Shown: piece by piece, positions 41,701 through 51,567 of the stretch
Layout of the letters: each line of letters opens with the position of its first letter
Position numbering within the stretch: the stretch's first letter is position 1
Source: Chitinivibrionales bacterium
GTDB taxonomy: Bacteria > Fibrobacterota > Chitinivibrionia > Chitinivibrionales > FEN-1185
DNA length: 64,000 nt
NCBI GenBank assembly: GCA_035516255.1
Contig: DATJAL010000052.1
Location: 186,001 to 250,000 of the forward strand
Direction of reading: 5' to 3'
Made by a program: the position numbers and the translations under genes
The notes under the pieces: model-generated
Told to the model about the DNA's origin: nothing
Databases searched by the model: none
Seen by the model: the letters and a program-made list of their open reading frames with translations, nothing else

Positions 41701-41716
41701 CACCATATCGATATTT

Positions 41717-43024
41717 TTATTTTACATTCACCAGTACGTAATTCTTCTTTCCCTTTTGTACCAAAATATATTTCCCATTCAGCAACGCCTCGGTCGTCAC
41801 CGTATATTCCGCGTCAGGCACTTTTACCTTGTTGACCGACACGCCGCCGTTCTGAATCAGGCGTTTTGTTTCACCTTTGGACGGAAGAATACCGCATTTA
41901 GTGGACAAAAATTCAACGATGTTGATCCCGCCCTGGAGTTCCGATTTCGCGATTGACGCCTTAGGAACGCCCTCGAACATCGAAAGCAAGTCCTGCTCCG
42001 AAAGTTTCTTGAGCGATTCCGTGGTGCCTTCGCCGAACAAAATAGCCGACGCCTCGACCGCGCCTTCCCAGTCGGTCTTCGAGTGCACGCGGATGGTGAT
42101 GTCTTTTGCCAGCGCCTTCTGCAGCGGCCGCGTGTGCGGCGCCGCGTCGTGCTCCCTGCAGACGGCGTCGATCTCTTCCTTTTTCATGAGCGTGAAAATT
42201 TTTATGAAACGCCGCGCGTCGTCGTCGGCGCAGTTCAGCCAGAACTGGTAGAACTTGTACGGCGAGGTCATGGACGCGTCAAGCCAGATTTTCTCGCCCG
42301 CGGCGCTCTTGCCGAACTTGGTGCCGTCGCTCTTGGTAAGCAATGGGCAGGTAAGCGCGAACGCTTCGCCGCCCGCCTTGCGCCGGATGAGCTCGCACCC
42401 GGCCGTGATGTTTCCCCATTGGTCCGATCCGCCCATCTGGACGACGCAGTTTTTGTTTTTGTAAAGCCAGTAGAAATCGTACGCCTGCAGGAGCTGGTAC
42501 GAGAATTCCGTGAACGAAATGCCGCTTTCCAAACGTGTTTTTACCGAGTCCTTGGCGATCATGTAGTTCACCGTCAGGTGTTTTCCCGCGTCGCGCAGAA
42601 AATCGAGGAACGACACGCCCTTGAACCAGTCGTAGTTGTTCACGATCTCGGCCTTGTTGGCGCGGACCGAAAAATCGAGGAACCGTGAAAGCTGCTTCTT
42701 GAAGCATTCGAGGTTGTGCTGTATTTCGTCAACCGAGAGGAGGTTGCGCTCCTCGGATTTTCCCGACGGATCGCCGATCATGCCCGTTGCGCCCCCCACG
42801 AGCGCCAGCGGCTTGTGCCCTGTCTCCTGGAACTGCACAAGCAGCATGATGGCCGCCAGGTTTCCGATTTGCAAAGAAGATGCGGTGGGGTCGAAGCCGA
42901 CGTAGCCGCACACGCCCGGATTTTTCAGCTTTTCCTCGGTGCCGGGCATGATGTCCTGGATCATGCCGCGCCAGGTGAGTTCTTCGATGAAGGTCAAAAG
43001 ATATTCCTTTCGATAATAAGCCAA
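41717..43024 (-). CDS. tyrS: Tyrosyl-tRNA synthetase
   Basis: 435 aa. Class I synthetase of the bacterial TyrS type: [20 protein letters not shown] carries the HIGH-like signature, but its first His is Gln (QIGN rather than HIGN or HIGH). [26 protein letters not shown] and KFGKS (KMSKS-like) are normal. The C-terminal S4 domain ([20 protein letters not shown]) is present. Charges tRNA-Tyr; essential. Complete length and an intact second signature argue that it is functional. Confidence 0.95.
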   Translation of the reverse strand: MAYYRKEYLLTFIEELTWRGMIQDIMPGTEEKLKNPGVCGYVGFDPTASSLQIGNLAAIMLLVQFQETGHKPLALVGGATGMIGDPSGKSEERNLLSVDEIQHNLECFKKQLSRFLDFSVRANKAEIVNNYDWFKGVSFLDFLRDAGKHLTVNYMIAKDSVKTRLESGISFTEFSYQLLQAYDFYWLYKNKNCVVQMGGSDQWGNITAGCELIRRKAGGEAFALTCPLLTKSDGTKFGKSAAGEKIWLDASMTSPYKFYQFWLNCADDDARRFIKIFTLMKKEEIDAVCREHDAAPHTRPLQKALAKDITIRVHSKTDWEGAVEASAILFGEGTTESLKKLSEQDLLSMFEGVPKASIAKSELQGGINIVEFLSTKCGILPSKGETKRLIQNGGVSVNKVKVPDAEYTVTTEALLNGKYILVQKGKKNYVLVNVK

Positions 43025-43245
43025 TCATTGCTAAGAATAATGGGGCCACGACATTTTTATGAAATCGTGAATTTCTTTTGTCACGGTAAAAAAATAAATT
43101 ATCGAGCATTGGAAAAGAAGAAGAATGGTGGGGGGAAGTTTCGACATGTCGGAATGGATTGATAGATATTCTCGCTTCAGGTCCCCCGCCGGCAATGATA
43201 CAATTAATCATCAATCATCTCCGCCCAATCAACTAATTTTTTCCC

Positions 43246-44214
43246 ATGCCCTTTTCCAAAAAGCATCCTCCGGTGCAGCCCATCCGCGACCTGGTGAAAA
43301 GCCTCGCTCACACTGCGGAGCAGCCGCTTGTGCCGGGCACTAGCTTCGGCGTTTACGAACTGCAACGCCAAATAGCTTCAGGCGGCACCGCAGCCATATT
43401 CGAGGCTCTTCGTGCACCGGACAATAAAAAAGTCGCGCTGAAAATCTTGCATGCACACCTTGCCGCCGACCCGACGTTTCTCGCGCGGTTCGAACAGGAG
43501 GCGAAAATCGCGGCCTCGCTGTCGCACCCCAATATCGTTTCCGTCTACGAATACGGCGTTGTGGACGGCCGCCATTTCATTGTCATGGAATATATAGACG
43601 GTTTTTCCCTTGATGATGCCATTGTAAAGCTGAAAACGGTCCCCTGCGCCGCGGCAGCGGCGATAGCCGCAAAGGCATGCGGCGCACTCGGATTCGCTCA
43701 CGCATGCAACATTCTCCACCGTGACGTGAAGCCGGGGAACATCATCGTCGGCAGAACGGGCGAGGTGAAGGTCACGGATTTCGGGTTTTCCAGAGTACTT
43801 GACAATCCGAACACCCGGCTCACCGTGCACAACAGGGTGGTGGGCACGCCCATGTATATGTCGCCGGAACAGATCGAGGGCGGCAGCGTCACGTTTTCCA
43901 CCGACGTGTTTTCGCTGGGTACCGTTTTGTATTTTCTGGTGACCGGCGTGCCGCCGTTTGCCGGCAGCGGTGCCCTGGCGATCATGAAGAAAATTATCGA
44001 CGGCGACTATGCACAGCCGAGGAAAATAAACAGGAAGGTGCCAAGGAAATTCCAGGAAATCATCGTACAATGCCTTGAACGGGATAGAAGCCTGCGGTAC
44101 GAGAGCATGGCGGAATTGAAGAGCGCGCTTGATGGATTTCTGATGGACGCCCGTGTTGAATCTACGGAAAAGGGGATCGGCGCTCTTGTCAATTTATTTA
44201 ACAATGCGTCATGA
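43246..44214 (+). CDS. Serine/threonine protein kinase (Hanks type)
   Basis: 322 aa. Gly loop SGGTAAIF (45-52), K66 in VALKIL, E85 in FEQEAKIA, HRDVKPGN (158-165), D178-F-G, and APE-like GTPMYMSPEQIEGG. All catalytic residues present. No transmembrane helix and no PASTA domain, so cytosolic. A short Pro-rich N-terminal tail precedes the domain. Probably feeds signals into regulation; the substrate is unknown. Confidence 0.93.
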   Translation: MPFSKKHPPVQPIRDLVKSLAHTAEQPLVPGTSFGVYELQRQIASGGTAAIFEALRAPDNKKVALKILHAHLAADPTFLARFEQEAKIAASLSHPNIVSVYEYGVVDGRHFIVMEYIDGFSLDDAIVKLKTVPCAAAAAIAAKACGALGFAHACNILHRDVKPGNIIVGRTGEVKVTDFGFSRVLDNPNTRLTVHNRVVGTPMYMSPEQIEGGSVTFSTDVFSLGTVLYFLVTGVPPFAGSGALAIMKKIIDGDYAQPRKINRKVPRKFQEIIVQCLERDRSLRYESMAELKSALDGFLMDARVESTEKGIGALVNLFNNAS

Positions 44215-44249
44215 AGAAAATATATTCTTAAAAGGGGGGAAGAATCGCC

Positions 44250-44756
44250 ATGAGAACCGTCAAATACCTTTACCTACTTTCTATTGCGGTCCTTCTGATC
44301 GTCCAGTACGCCACCTATACCGCGCTTCCGCAGATGGTGGCGTCGCATTTCAGCGCCAACATGATGGCGAACTGTTTCGTTCCAAAGGCGCAATATTTCA
44401 AGTCGCTGCTGTCAACATCCGCGCTGATGAACGCGGTTTTTCTCTTGTCGATTATCATCTTGCCGAGATTTCCGTCCGGCCTCATCAATGTTCCCAACAA
44501 GGATTTCTGGATGCGGCAGGAGAACAGACCGGTGCTGAACAGCATCCTGACATCGAGGCTTTTCGGGCTGCTTACAGGGATAAACCTGATATTTACGGTT
44601 CTGTCGTATTACGTTTATAAGGCAAACATGTCCGCCGCGAAGATGCTGAGCTGGCACTTTCATGTGGTGATGGTGGCGTTTCTGGTTTTTGTGGTGGGCG
44701 GGATGGTGCAGATGATGGCGAGGTTGAGAAAGAAGAATACGCCGCTTGAAAGGTAA
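44250..44756 (+). CDS. Membrane protein, DUF1648/SdpI-like
   Basis: 168 aa with four membrane helices. Opening LYLLSIAVLLIVQYATYTAL followed by PQMVASHFSANM, which is the DUF1648 signature (P-x-x-V-A-x-H-F). Three more helices run to ~155. Often found in membrane-stress or two-component contexts; the exact role is unknown. The start is 36 nt after the kinase, so co-transcription is likely. Confidence 0.75.
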   Translation: MRTVKYLYLLSIAVLLIVQYATYTALPQMVASHFSANMMANCFVPKAQYFKSLLSTSALMNAVFLLSIIILPRFPSGLINVPNKDFWMRQENRPVLNSILTSRLFGLLTGINLIFTVLSYYVYKANMSAAKMLSWHFHVVMVAFLVFVVGGMVQMMARLRKKNTPLER

Positions 44757-44771
44757 AAAAATGAAGATAGC

Positions 44772-44795
44772 CACAGAGACACAGAGGACACAGAG
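44772..44795 (+). repeat. CACAGAG heptamer, three tandem copies
   Basis: CACAGAG occurs at 44772, 44780 and 44789, with 1- and 2-nt spacers, in the space between the DUF1648-like gene and the convergent GH16 gene. Short repeats of this type are scattered in many environmental bacterial genomes. Confidence 0.45.
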
Positions 44796-44863
44796 AAAAA
44801 AGAGAGATGAAAGTTGGAGGTTGAAAGCATGATGCAGGAAGCGCAAAAGCAAAGGGCGCATTC

Positions 44864-45961
44864 TTATCGTGTCAATGTGATCGCGCCGCTTGACTGATGC
44901 ATCCCGTCCGAAAAGCTGATGCAGTAAACGCCGCGGCGCACCGGCAGCCGCTCCCAGGCCACGGTATGCCGCCCTGCCGGCTGCGACCGGATCCAATCGC
45001 TAAGGTCCGCAACAAGCCCGCCCCTCAGATCAAAGAACCGTAGAAATGCGTTTGCGGGTTCCTGAATGTTAAACGATAGACCGCTGGCATTTTTTTCCAT
45101 GGATGGTGTGGCTGCGATTGGTTTCGCGAATCCATTTTGCACGTTGGTTTTCTTCTGATACCACCGTATCCAGTCGACGGTCAGGTATTGCGGCAGCACC
45201 GTCGAGGCGTCCGGGTTGCCGGCAAACCCGACTCCGCCGAGCGCCAGGTCGATGGTGAGCGAATGCGGCTGATGGAATTCTGACATGTACGCCGGAGTGA
45301 TGTCAACCTGAAAATAGGGCGTTGCGGCGCTGTCCAAATAAAACGACAGGTTTTCCTCGTCCCATATGAGGGTGAAGACGTGGAATTGGTCTGCCATGCG
45401 GCCGGGGACCTGGATTGATTTCTTGAGCTCGTTGGGAAAATCCGCAAGATCGGTGTAATGGACAACCGCGAAATTCGAATTGTCGCCCCGATCATCCGTA
45501 TAATTCTCGCCGCAGGCCATTTCGAAGATGTCGATCTCGCCGCAGGCCGGCCACGGTGTGTTGTAGGGCGGGTTGAAGTCCGAACCGAGCGTCCATACCG
45601 CGGGCCATACGGCCTGGCTGTAGGGCGCCTTGAGCCGTACCTGTATTTTCCCGTATTGCAACTCGATCTTCTGCCGCGTCGTGATGCGCGAGGAGGTGTA
45701 TTGCGCGGAGCCCATGAGCTGCCTCCGCAGTTCAATCACCAGGCAGCTGTCGTTGAAAGAAAGGTTATCGCCCGGGGTATAAAACTGCAGCTCGCCGTTT
45801 CCCCAGCCCTGGTCCCCGGTGCCCACGTCGTAAGTCCAGGAGGCGGTGTCGAGAGCATTACCATTGAACTCGTCCGACCACACCAGGCTCCAAGTGCTGT
45901 CCTGGCCGGCGCACCAGGCAACGATTCCCAACAGGGCAAGGATGGTTCCGAAAGATTTCAT
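44864..45961 (-). CDS. Secreted glycoside hydrolase family 16 protein
   Basis: 365 aa from ATG 45961 (AAAGGA upstream). Signal peptide to ~residue 19 (ILALLGIVAWCAG). Catalytic GH16 domain of residues ~20-270: LVWSDEFNGNALDTASWTYD, catalytic GEIDIFEMA (E-x-D-x-x-E) near residue 145, and VDWIRWYQK at the end. The last ~85 residues are a FlgD-like/T9SS-type sorting module (FLRFFDLRGGLVADLSDW, AGRHTVAWERLPVRRGVYCI). It should hydrolyse beta-1,3 or mixed-link glucans (laminarinase or lichenase) outside the cell. Confidence 0.92.
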   Translation of the reverse strand: MKSFGTILALLGIVAWCAGQDSTWSLVWSDEFNGNALDTASWTYDVGTGDQGWGNGELQFYTPGDNLSFNDSCLVIELRRQLMGSAQYTSSRITTRQKIELQYGKIQVRLKAPYSQAVWPAVWTLGSDFNPPYNTPWPACGEIDIFEMACGENYTDDRGDNSNFAVVHYTDLADFPNELKKSIQVPGRMADQFHVFTLIWDEENLSFYLDSAATPYFQVDITPAYMSEFHQPHSLTIDLALGGVGFAGNPDASTVLPQYLTVDWIRWYQKKTNVQNGFAKPIAATPSMEKNASGLSFNIQEPANAFLRFFDLRGGLVADLSDWIRSQPAGRHTVAWERLPVRRGVYCISFSDGMHQSSGAITLTR

Positions 45962-46159
45962 GAATGGTCCTTTGGCCGGCAATCATTCATAAATATAATA
46001 ACCGATCAGGTTTTATGCACTTCAATGCGACAGAAGAATATGAGTTTTTTTCTTGCCTCGATTGTTTTATTCCACATATATTTGATTGTTCATTTACGGT
46101 GTTTTACCGAGGAATCATCCCATATTTATTCTACTTACCCTAACCCTTTGGAGGGCGTA

Positions 46160-47686
46160 ATGAAAAAAGTAATTTTCACCTTTGCTCTGTTGGTCCCGGC
46201 CATGACCTTTTTCTGGAGTTGCAACCAGAACCCGGCAGGCTCGAAAACGGATACACTGGTCTACAAAGACACCATGTATATCGCCGACACTTCCAAGGCA
46301 TTGAGCCAGATATATGCCAATTTTGCCAATTCGGACATTTCCGATCTTACCTTCCTCAAGGGCATGACGTCGCTGCAATGGCTGAACCTCGACAGCAACT
46401 TCTTCAGCGACTTGTCTCCTTTGTCAAGTCTAGTCAACCTGCAATACCTCAATTTGAAGAACAACTACGCGGTGAGCAATATTTCGGCCCTGGCCGGTCT
46501 CAGCAAGCTCACCTATCTGAACCTTGAAGGCGACTGGAGGATCACGGACATCACTCCGCTGGCCAGTCTTACCAACCTTCAGGATCTCAGCCTGCTCAGC
46601 GCCAACGGCGTCACCGATATCTCCACGCTTTCGAAACTGACCAACCTTACTAAGCTCGATCTCGGATGGGCAAACGGCATCGCCACCTACGGTGCCTGCT
46701 CAACGCTCACCAAGCTGGAATGGATCCGTCTTGCCGGAAAGGGTGCGACCAGTGTGTCAGGAATCTCCGGCCTTCCGAACCTCCAGACGATTCTGCTTGC
46801 GCACAACTCGCTCACGACAATCGCCCTTTCCAATCTCCCGAAAGTCACGACGATTGATTTCGAGTATTGCGATTCCGTCCAGGGGGTCAATCTGAGCAAT
46901 ATGCCGGTCATCGACACCATCGATCTTTCCAATTGCCGCGGCCTTATGAAGCTCACGCTCACCACGCTCCCCGGGCTCAAGTCCCTGATTTTCGGCAGTG
47001 GTTACCTTACCAACAGCGATATCGCGCTGACCGGCCTCGGCGGCATCGAGAGCATCACGGGAAATTTTGAAAAAGTCACCGACCTCTCCTTTGCAAAGAA
47101 CCTGACCTCACTTACGGATCTGAACGTCACCTGCGAGGCGCTCACCGATATTTCGGCTCTCAGCAGCCTTACCGGTCTCACGAGCCTCACCATCCGCGGG
47201 GACGGACTTGTCGACGTCACGCCGATCCAGAATTGCGTTAACGTCACGACCTTGAGCCTGTCTTATTGCGGCTCGGTGCAGGACATATCGGCGCTCAGCC
47301 ACCTCACCAATCTTCAGAACCTGAATTTGAGCAACAACCGGTCGATCACCTCGGTCAGCGTCGTCAACAGCCTCACCAAGCTCCAGGTGCTCAACCTGAC
47401 CTACTGCCAGAGCCTCGACACAACCCTGCCCGACATGTCGGCGCTTACCCAGCTTAAGTCGCTCAATATAAACAACTGTTCAACGCTTAAAAACGTGGCC
47501 GGGCTTGCGTCGCTGACGGGCCTCAATTTCATTGATATCCGGTACAACGGCCTCACCCCGGCCACTGTCGGGCCGGTGCTTGCGACCATGCAGTCCGGGG
47601 ACACGCTCAAGTATTCAATAGGCCAGCTCGACAGCGCGCAGATCGCCCAGATCACCGCCGCCGGCGTCATACAGCCCGCGTACTGA
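46160..47686 (+). CDS. Leucine-rich-repeat surface lipoprotein
   Basis: 508 aa. TGGAGGGCGTA precedes ATG 46160; the frame opens upstream at 45458, but that part is a shadow. Leader VIFTFALLVPAMTFFWSC with Cys near 21 as probable lipidation site. From ~residue 45 about 20 internalin-type LRRs of ~22 residues (e.g. LTNLQDLSLLSANGVTDIST, SKLTYLNLEGDWRITDITPL). Presumably a surface-exposed binding protein; its ligand is unknown. Divergent from the GH16 gene and followed by a strong terminator. Confidence 0.88.
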   Translation: MKKVIFTFALLVPAMTFFWSCNQNPAGSKTDTLVYKDTMYIADTSKALSQIYANFANSDISDLTFLKGMTSLQWLNLDSNFFSDLSPLSSLVNLQYLNLKNNYAVSNISALAGLSKLTYLNLEGDWRITDITPLASLTNLQDLSLLSANGVTDISTLSKLTNLTKLDLGWANGIATYGACSTLTKLEWIRLAGKGATSVSGISGLPNLQTILLAHNSLTTIALSNLPKVTTIDFEYCDSVQGVNLSNMPVIDTIDLSNCRGLMKLTLTTLPGLKSLIFGSGYLTNSDIALTGLGGIESITGNFEKVTDLSFAKNLTSLTDLNVTCEALTDISALSSLTGLTSLTIRGDGLVDVTPIQNCVNVTTLSLSYCGSVQDISALSHLTNLQNLNLSNNRSITSVSVVNSLTKLQVLNLTYCQSLDTTLPDMSALTQLKSLNINNCSTLKNVAGLASLTGLNFIDIRYNGLTPATVGPVLATMQSGDTLKYSIGQLDSAQIAQITAAGVIQPAY

Positions 47687-47714
47687 TTTTTTTCGCTTGC
47701 AGGATTGTCCAAGG

Positions 47715-47742
47715 GGCCCGCGGGAAACCGCGGGCCTTTTTT
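47715..47742 (+). terminator. Strong intrinsic terminator after the LRR gene
   Basis: Arms GGCCCGCGG (47715-47723) and CCGCGGGCC (47728-47736), loop GAAA, then TTTTTT (47737-47742). Textbook rho-independent form. Confidence 0.92.
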
Positions 47743-47760
47743 AATGTATTTTACATCACC

Positions 47761-48849
47761 ATGAACATCGGCGTTGACATCAAGGCCCTTTACAAGGGAA
47801 AGGCAGGAATCGCCGCCTACATCCGAAACACGCTTGACAAGCTCCAAGAGACGGACCACGCCAACCGGTATTTTCTGTTTGAAAAAAGGCCCAGCTCCTA
47901 TACGACAACAAACCCCCGCTTTCAAAAAATACTGGTTCCCTCCAGACTGCCGGGCACCCTGTGGCTCATGTTCATCCTGCCGTTTCATCTGAAGAAATAT
48001 TCCATCGGCGTGTTCTGGGGGCCGGAGCAGCTTATTCCCTGCGTTTTCGGGCAGGCCGGCGTTAAAATGGTGTCAACCATCCTCGACCTGACGCTCCTGC
48101 ATTATCCCGAAACAATGCAGACCACCAATTTTCTCGTCAACAGGCTGTTCCTGAGGAGGAGCGTTTGCAAATCGGACAAGATCCTTACGATTTCCAACTT
48201 CATTAAAAAAGACATATGCGAATCATTTCCGCGTGGTGCAACGTCCGATAACGTCGTGGTGACCTATCCGGGCAGCCCCGAGTGGGAAAAGACCTGGGTT
48301 GCCGCGCAGGGCAGGGGAGAGCATCTGCTGTTTGTGGGGAGCTTCGAGCCGAGAAAAAACCTTTCAAGCCTTCTTAAGGCGCTGTGCTTCCTCAAGGACG
48401 AGAGAAACAGGGCGATTTCACTGCGTATCGTGGGGCCGCCGGGATGGAAGAACGACGCGGTGCACCATTTTATCAAGACCAACAATCTGGAAGGCCACGT
48501 CACCTTCAAAGGCTACTGCGGCGAAACGGAGTTGGCGCGGGAATACGCGTCGTGCAAGGCATTCGTATACCCGTCGCTGTACGAAGGGTTCGGCCTTCCG
48601 GTGCTTGAGGCGCTTGCCGCGAACACACTCGTACTTTCGTCCGGCGGCACGGTCATGGACGAAATCGCCGGAGGATGTTTTGTCTCATTTGATCCTGCAA
48701 ATCCGCGTGACATTGCGGAAAAGATTCTGACGGTGTATCAGAAGGATTTCGATCCAACGCCGTACCTGAAGGGTGCGAAGGACGTGCTGGCAAGGTATTC
48801 GTGGAAGTCAACGGCGGAAAAGACGATGGAAGTGCTGATGACGGTGTGA
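47761..48849 (+). CDS. Glycosyltransferase, family 4
   Basis: 362 aa. MNIGVDIKALYKGKAGIAAY N-terminus; the GT4 domain holds LLFVGSFEPRKNLSSLLKAL, GPPGWKNDAVHHFIK, GHVTFKGYCGETELAREYAS, YPSLYEGFGLPVLEALAANT (donor-binding motif EGFGLPxxEA). Likely polysaccharide assembly. Followed 12 nt later by the convergent acyltransferase. Confidence 0.9.
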   Translation: MNIGVDIKALYKGKAGIAAYIRNTLDKLQETDHANRYFLFEKRPSSYTTTNPRFQKILVPSRLPGTLWLMFILPFHLKKYSIGVFWGPEQLIPCVFGQAGVKMVSTILDLTLLHYPETMQTTNFLVNRLFLRRSVCKSDKILTISNFIKKDICESFPRGATSDNVVVTYPGSPEWEKTWVAAQGRGEHLLFVGSFEPRKNLSSLLKALCFLKDERNRAISLRIVGPPGWKNDAVHHFIKTNNLEGHVTFKGYCGETELAREYASCKAFVYPSLYEGFGLPVLEALAANTLVLSSGGTVMDEIAGGCFVSFDPANPRDIAEKILTVYQKDFDPTPYLKGAKDVLARYSWKSTAEKTMEVLMTV

Positions 48850-48861
48850 TGACAGGATAAG

Positions 48862-49416
48862 TCATCGCTTGTCCGGCAATATATCCGTATTGAAATAAGG
48901 CCTGTAATTCAATTCATATTTCAAATCCCTATTTCTTTCCCCGATTTTTTTCGCCGGATTCCCAGCAACCACCGTAAAATCCCCAAAGCTTTTCGTCACC
49001 ACCGCTCCGGCGCCCGCCACGCAACCTTTTCCTAGATGTACACCAGGAAGGATAACGGCACGCATTCCGGTCCAAACATAATCATCTAAGACTACTTTTT
49101 CTCCCCGCGTGGCGAAATCAATTGAGGCGGGATCGTGGTCAAGCGAGATGATGCAGGTTTCGGGGGAGAGGCTCACATCGCCGCCGATTTCGATTCCGAT
49201 GCGTCCGTCAAGATAGCAGTTCCGGTTGATCACGGTGTTATGTCCGATTGCAATGAGACGGCCGGTGAAGAAACATCCGGTGTGGACCGCGCAGTTATTT
49301 CCCATTTTTATGCGGAGCACGCTCCGCAGATAGCGATGACGCACCCAATAGAACGGAATATGGGTGACAAAAGCATTGTACAAATAATATTGCAAAGCAC
49401 TTGCGGGTTTAAGCAT
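48862..49416 (-). CDS. Left-handed beta-helix acyltransferase (CatB/WcaF-like)
   Basis: 184 aa from ATG 49416 (GAGGG 9 nt upstream; TTG 49431 is an alternative). Hexapeptide repeats through IGHNTVINRNCYLDGRIGIE, then CIISLDHDPASIDFAT and VWTGMRAVILPGVHLGKGCV, ending AGAGAVVTKSFGDFTVVAGN, which is the CatB/maltose acetyltransferase signature. It should O-acetylate a sugar, in line with the adjacent glycosyltransferase. Confidence 0.9.
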   Translation of the reverse strand: MLKPASALQYYLYNAFVTHIPFYWVRHRYLRSVLRIKMGNNCAVHTGCFFTGRLIAIGHNTVINRNCYLDGRIGIEIGGDVSLSPETCIISLDHDPASIDFATRGEKVVLDDYVWTGMRAVILPGVHLGKGCVAGAGAVVTKSFGDFTVVAGNPAKKIGERNRDLKYELNYRPYFNTDILPDKR

Positions 49417-49614
49417 ATAAGTTTCCCTCAACTATCGCAATACGATCAGACACGGCGCCGTAGTATTAAAATATATCAGGGGGAGAAACGCATTTTTGCC
49501 TCCATTGTGGCGAATTCAAGGGGTGTTGAAGTATATTTTACTTTTTACAAATATCTTTTAGCTTTCGATTAGCATGGTTGCCTTGCAATTTTATTTCGGG
49601 GAAAGGACAACCTT

Positions 49615-51567
49615 ATGAGCACGTCGTCAAAATATCTTCTAGTGGTGGGATCTTTCCTGCTCGCGGCCGTTCTTACGATCGGCGTTATTTATTATCGGAC
49701 CTCCATCGCAGACGGCAAACAGGTTGCCCAGCCCACGGGGATCGTGATGGAGTATCCGTTCCACGGAACGATGTTCCCGCCGGATATTGCCGCCCCGACG
49801 TTCAAGTGGGAGGACACGCGGCCCACCGCTGACAAATGGAACATCACGGTGCGGTTCAAGGACAATCCCGACACGCTCCACTTTACTTCCAGTAAAAAGA
49901 AATGGATCCCTTCCGGAGATGTGTGGGAAAAAATAAAGCTCAATTCGCTTGGAAAAACGGCCGTTTTTGAGATCCGCGGCGTGAGCGGCGCCAGGCCGAA
50001 AAAAGTCCTTTCGGGCGGCCAGGTGACGTTCCAGACTTCGCCCGACTCCGTGGTTGCCCCCATCTTCTACCGCGAAGTGAACTTGCCTTTCATGGAGGCG
50101 GTAAAGGACCCTACCAATATCCGGTGGCGTTTCGGCTCCATCTCATCCGATGAACAGCCGAGAATCGTGCTGCAGAAACTGCCGGTGTGCGGCAACTGCC
50201 ATTCGTTTTCGAGGGACGCCAAGGTCATGGGGATGGAAGCCGATTGCGGCAACGACAAGGGCGCGTACGCCATCATGCCTGTCAAGCAGGACATCGTGCT
50301 CGACCGGTCGAAAATCATCAGCTGGTCCTTTTACAAAATGCCTGGCGAAGACAAGGAGCCCACGTTCGGACTCAACAACCAGGTGTCGCCCGACGGCCGT
50401 TACGTCGCGGGCACGGTCAAGGACCAGGCGATCGCCGTGTACCGTCCCAACCTCATGTTCTCGCAGCTGTTCTTTTTTGTAAAGGGAATGGTCTCGATCT
50501 ACGACCGGCAGACCAAGGCGATGTACGTTCTGCCAGGCGCCAGCGACCGGCGGTACGCGCAGACCAATGCGACGTGGAGCCCGGACGGCAAGTACCTGGT
50601 GTTCGTCAGGTGCAAGTCCTATAATCTTGACATTTTCAACCGCCAGCGCCGCGCCCTTATCCAGGGCCCCGAGGCCGAGCAGTTCATCGAGACGGAGGGC
50701 AAAAACATCAAATACGACCTGTGCCGCGTGGCGTTCAACAACGGCAAGGGTGGCACCCCCGAGCCGCTCAAGGGCGCGTCGAACAACGGCATGAGCAATT
50801 ATTTCGCGAAATATTCTCCGAACGGAAAGTGGATCGCGTTCTGCCGGGCGAACAATTTTATTTTCCTCCAGCCCGACTCGAAGCTCTACATCATGCCGGC
50901 GGAGGGCGGCGAGGCGCGCGAGCTGTCGTGCAACATGTCGATCCTCAATTCGTGGCACAGCTGGTCGCCCAACAGCAAGTGGCTGGTGTTTTCCTCAAAA
51001 GTCAACGGCCCGTATACCCAGCTCTTTCTCACGCACATCTCCGACAGCGGGACGAGCTCGCCGCCGGTCGTGCTCGACCGATTTACGAGCGTCGACAGGG
51101 CGGCGAACATTCCGGAATTCGTCAACGGACCGTCCGATGCGATTCTCAAGATCCGCGAAAACTATCTCGATGCGTATTCGTACCACCGGATCGCCGAGGC
51201 CTTCCATCTTGCCGGCGATTTCGAGCACGCGATCCCGGCTTGGCGGAATGCGATCAAGTATAATCCGAGGAATTATTTCGCGCACAACAATCTCGGCGCG
51301 CTTCTCTACCAGAAAGGGCTTAAGGATGATGCGGCGGAGGAGTTCAAGGCCGCCATCAATCTCCACATTGACGACGAAGACCATTACGAGGCGCACACCA
51401 ATTACGGCAAATACCTTCTTGAAAAGGGCGAGATCGACAAGGCCATCGCGGAATTGTCCATCGCCTATAAGTTGCACCCCGACAGCATCACCAAGAAAAA
51501 TCTTGAAACGGTGCGCAGCAACAAGAAGACCATTGCCAAGCAGGAAGCGCTCCAATACAATGACTGA
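49615..51567 (+). CDS. CxxCH-containing beta-propeller and TPR protein
   Basis: 650 aa. N-terminal membrane anchor (residues ~6-27). C192-G-N-C195-H196 (LPVCGNCHSFSRDAKVMGME) is a heme c-binding motif, so covalent heme is possible. Residues ~250-500 have WD40/TolB-like PD40 blades (QVSPDGRYVAGTV; TWSPDGKYLVFVR; KYSPNGKWIAFCR; SWSPNSKWLVFSS). Residues ~510-640 are TPRs (AFHLAGDFEHAIPAWRNAIK; LYQKGLKDDAAEEFKAAINL). Exported, and tethered on the periplasmic side. The stop overlaps the ATG of the next gene by 8 nt, so they are coupled. Confidence 0.85.
   Translation: MSTSSKYLLVVGSFLLAAVLTIGVIYYRTSIADGKQVAQPTGIVMEYPFHGTMFPPDIAAPTFKWEDTRPTADKWNITVRFKDNPDTLHFTSSKKKWIPSGDVWEKIKLNSLGKTAVFEIRGVSGARPKKVLSGGQVTFQTSPDSVVAPIFYREVNLPFMEAVKDPTNIRWRFGSISSDEQPRIVLQKLPVCGNCHSFSRDAKVMGMEADCGNDKGAYAIMPVKQDIVLDRSKIISWSFYKMPGEDKEPTFGLNNQVSPDGRYVAGTVKDQAIAVYRPNLMFSQLFFFVKGMVSIYDRQTKAMYVLPGASDRRYAQTNATWSPDGKYLVFVRCKSYNLDIFNRQRRALIQGPEAEQFIETEGKNIKYDLCRVAFNNGKGGTPEPLKGASNNGMSNYFAKYSPNGKWIAFCRANNFIFLQPDSKLYIMPAEGGEARELSCNMSILNSWHSWSPNSKWLVFSSKVNGPYTQLFLTHISDSGTSSPPVVLDRFTSVDRAANIPEFVNGPSDAILKIRENYLDAYSYHRIAEAFHLAGDFEHAIPAWRNAIKYNPRNYFAHNNLGALLYQKGLKDDAAEEFKAAINLHIDDEDHYEAHTNYGKYLLEKGEIDKAIAELSIAYKLHPDSITKKNLETVRSNKKTIAKQEALQYND

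Larger units (their letters stand above)
41403..41716. other. Intergenic region holding repeat family A copy 4
   Basis: No gene. The 41435-41581 part is the inverted repeat copy; the rest, up to the tyrS stop, holds only a hairpin at 41678-41700. Confidence 0.6.

Noticed and set aside
45458-46159. Upstream extension of the LRR-protein frame
   Set aside because: The extra residues overlap the GH16 gene on the other strand and have no signal peptide; the ATG at 46160 has a good ribosome site and a leader.
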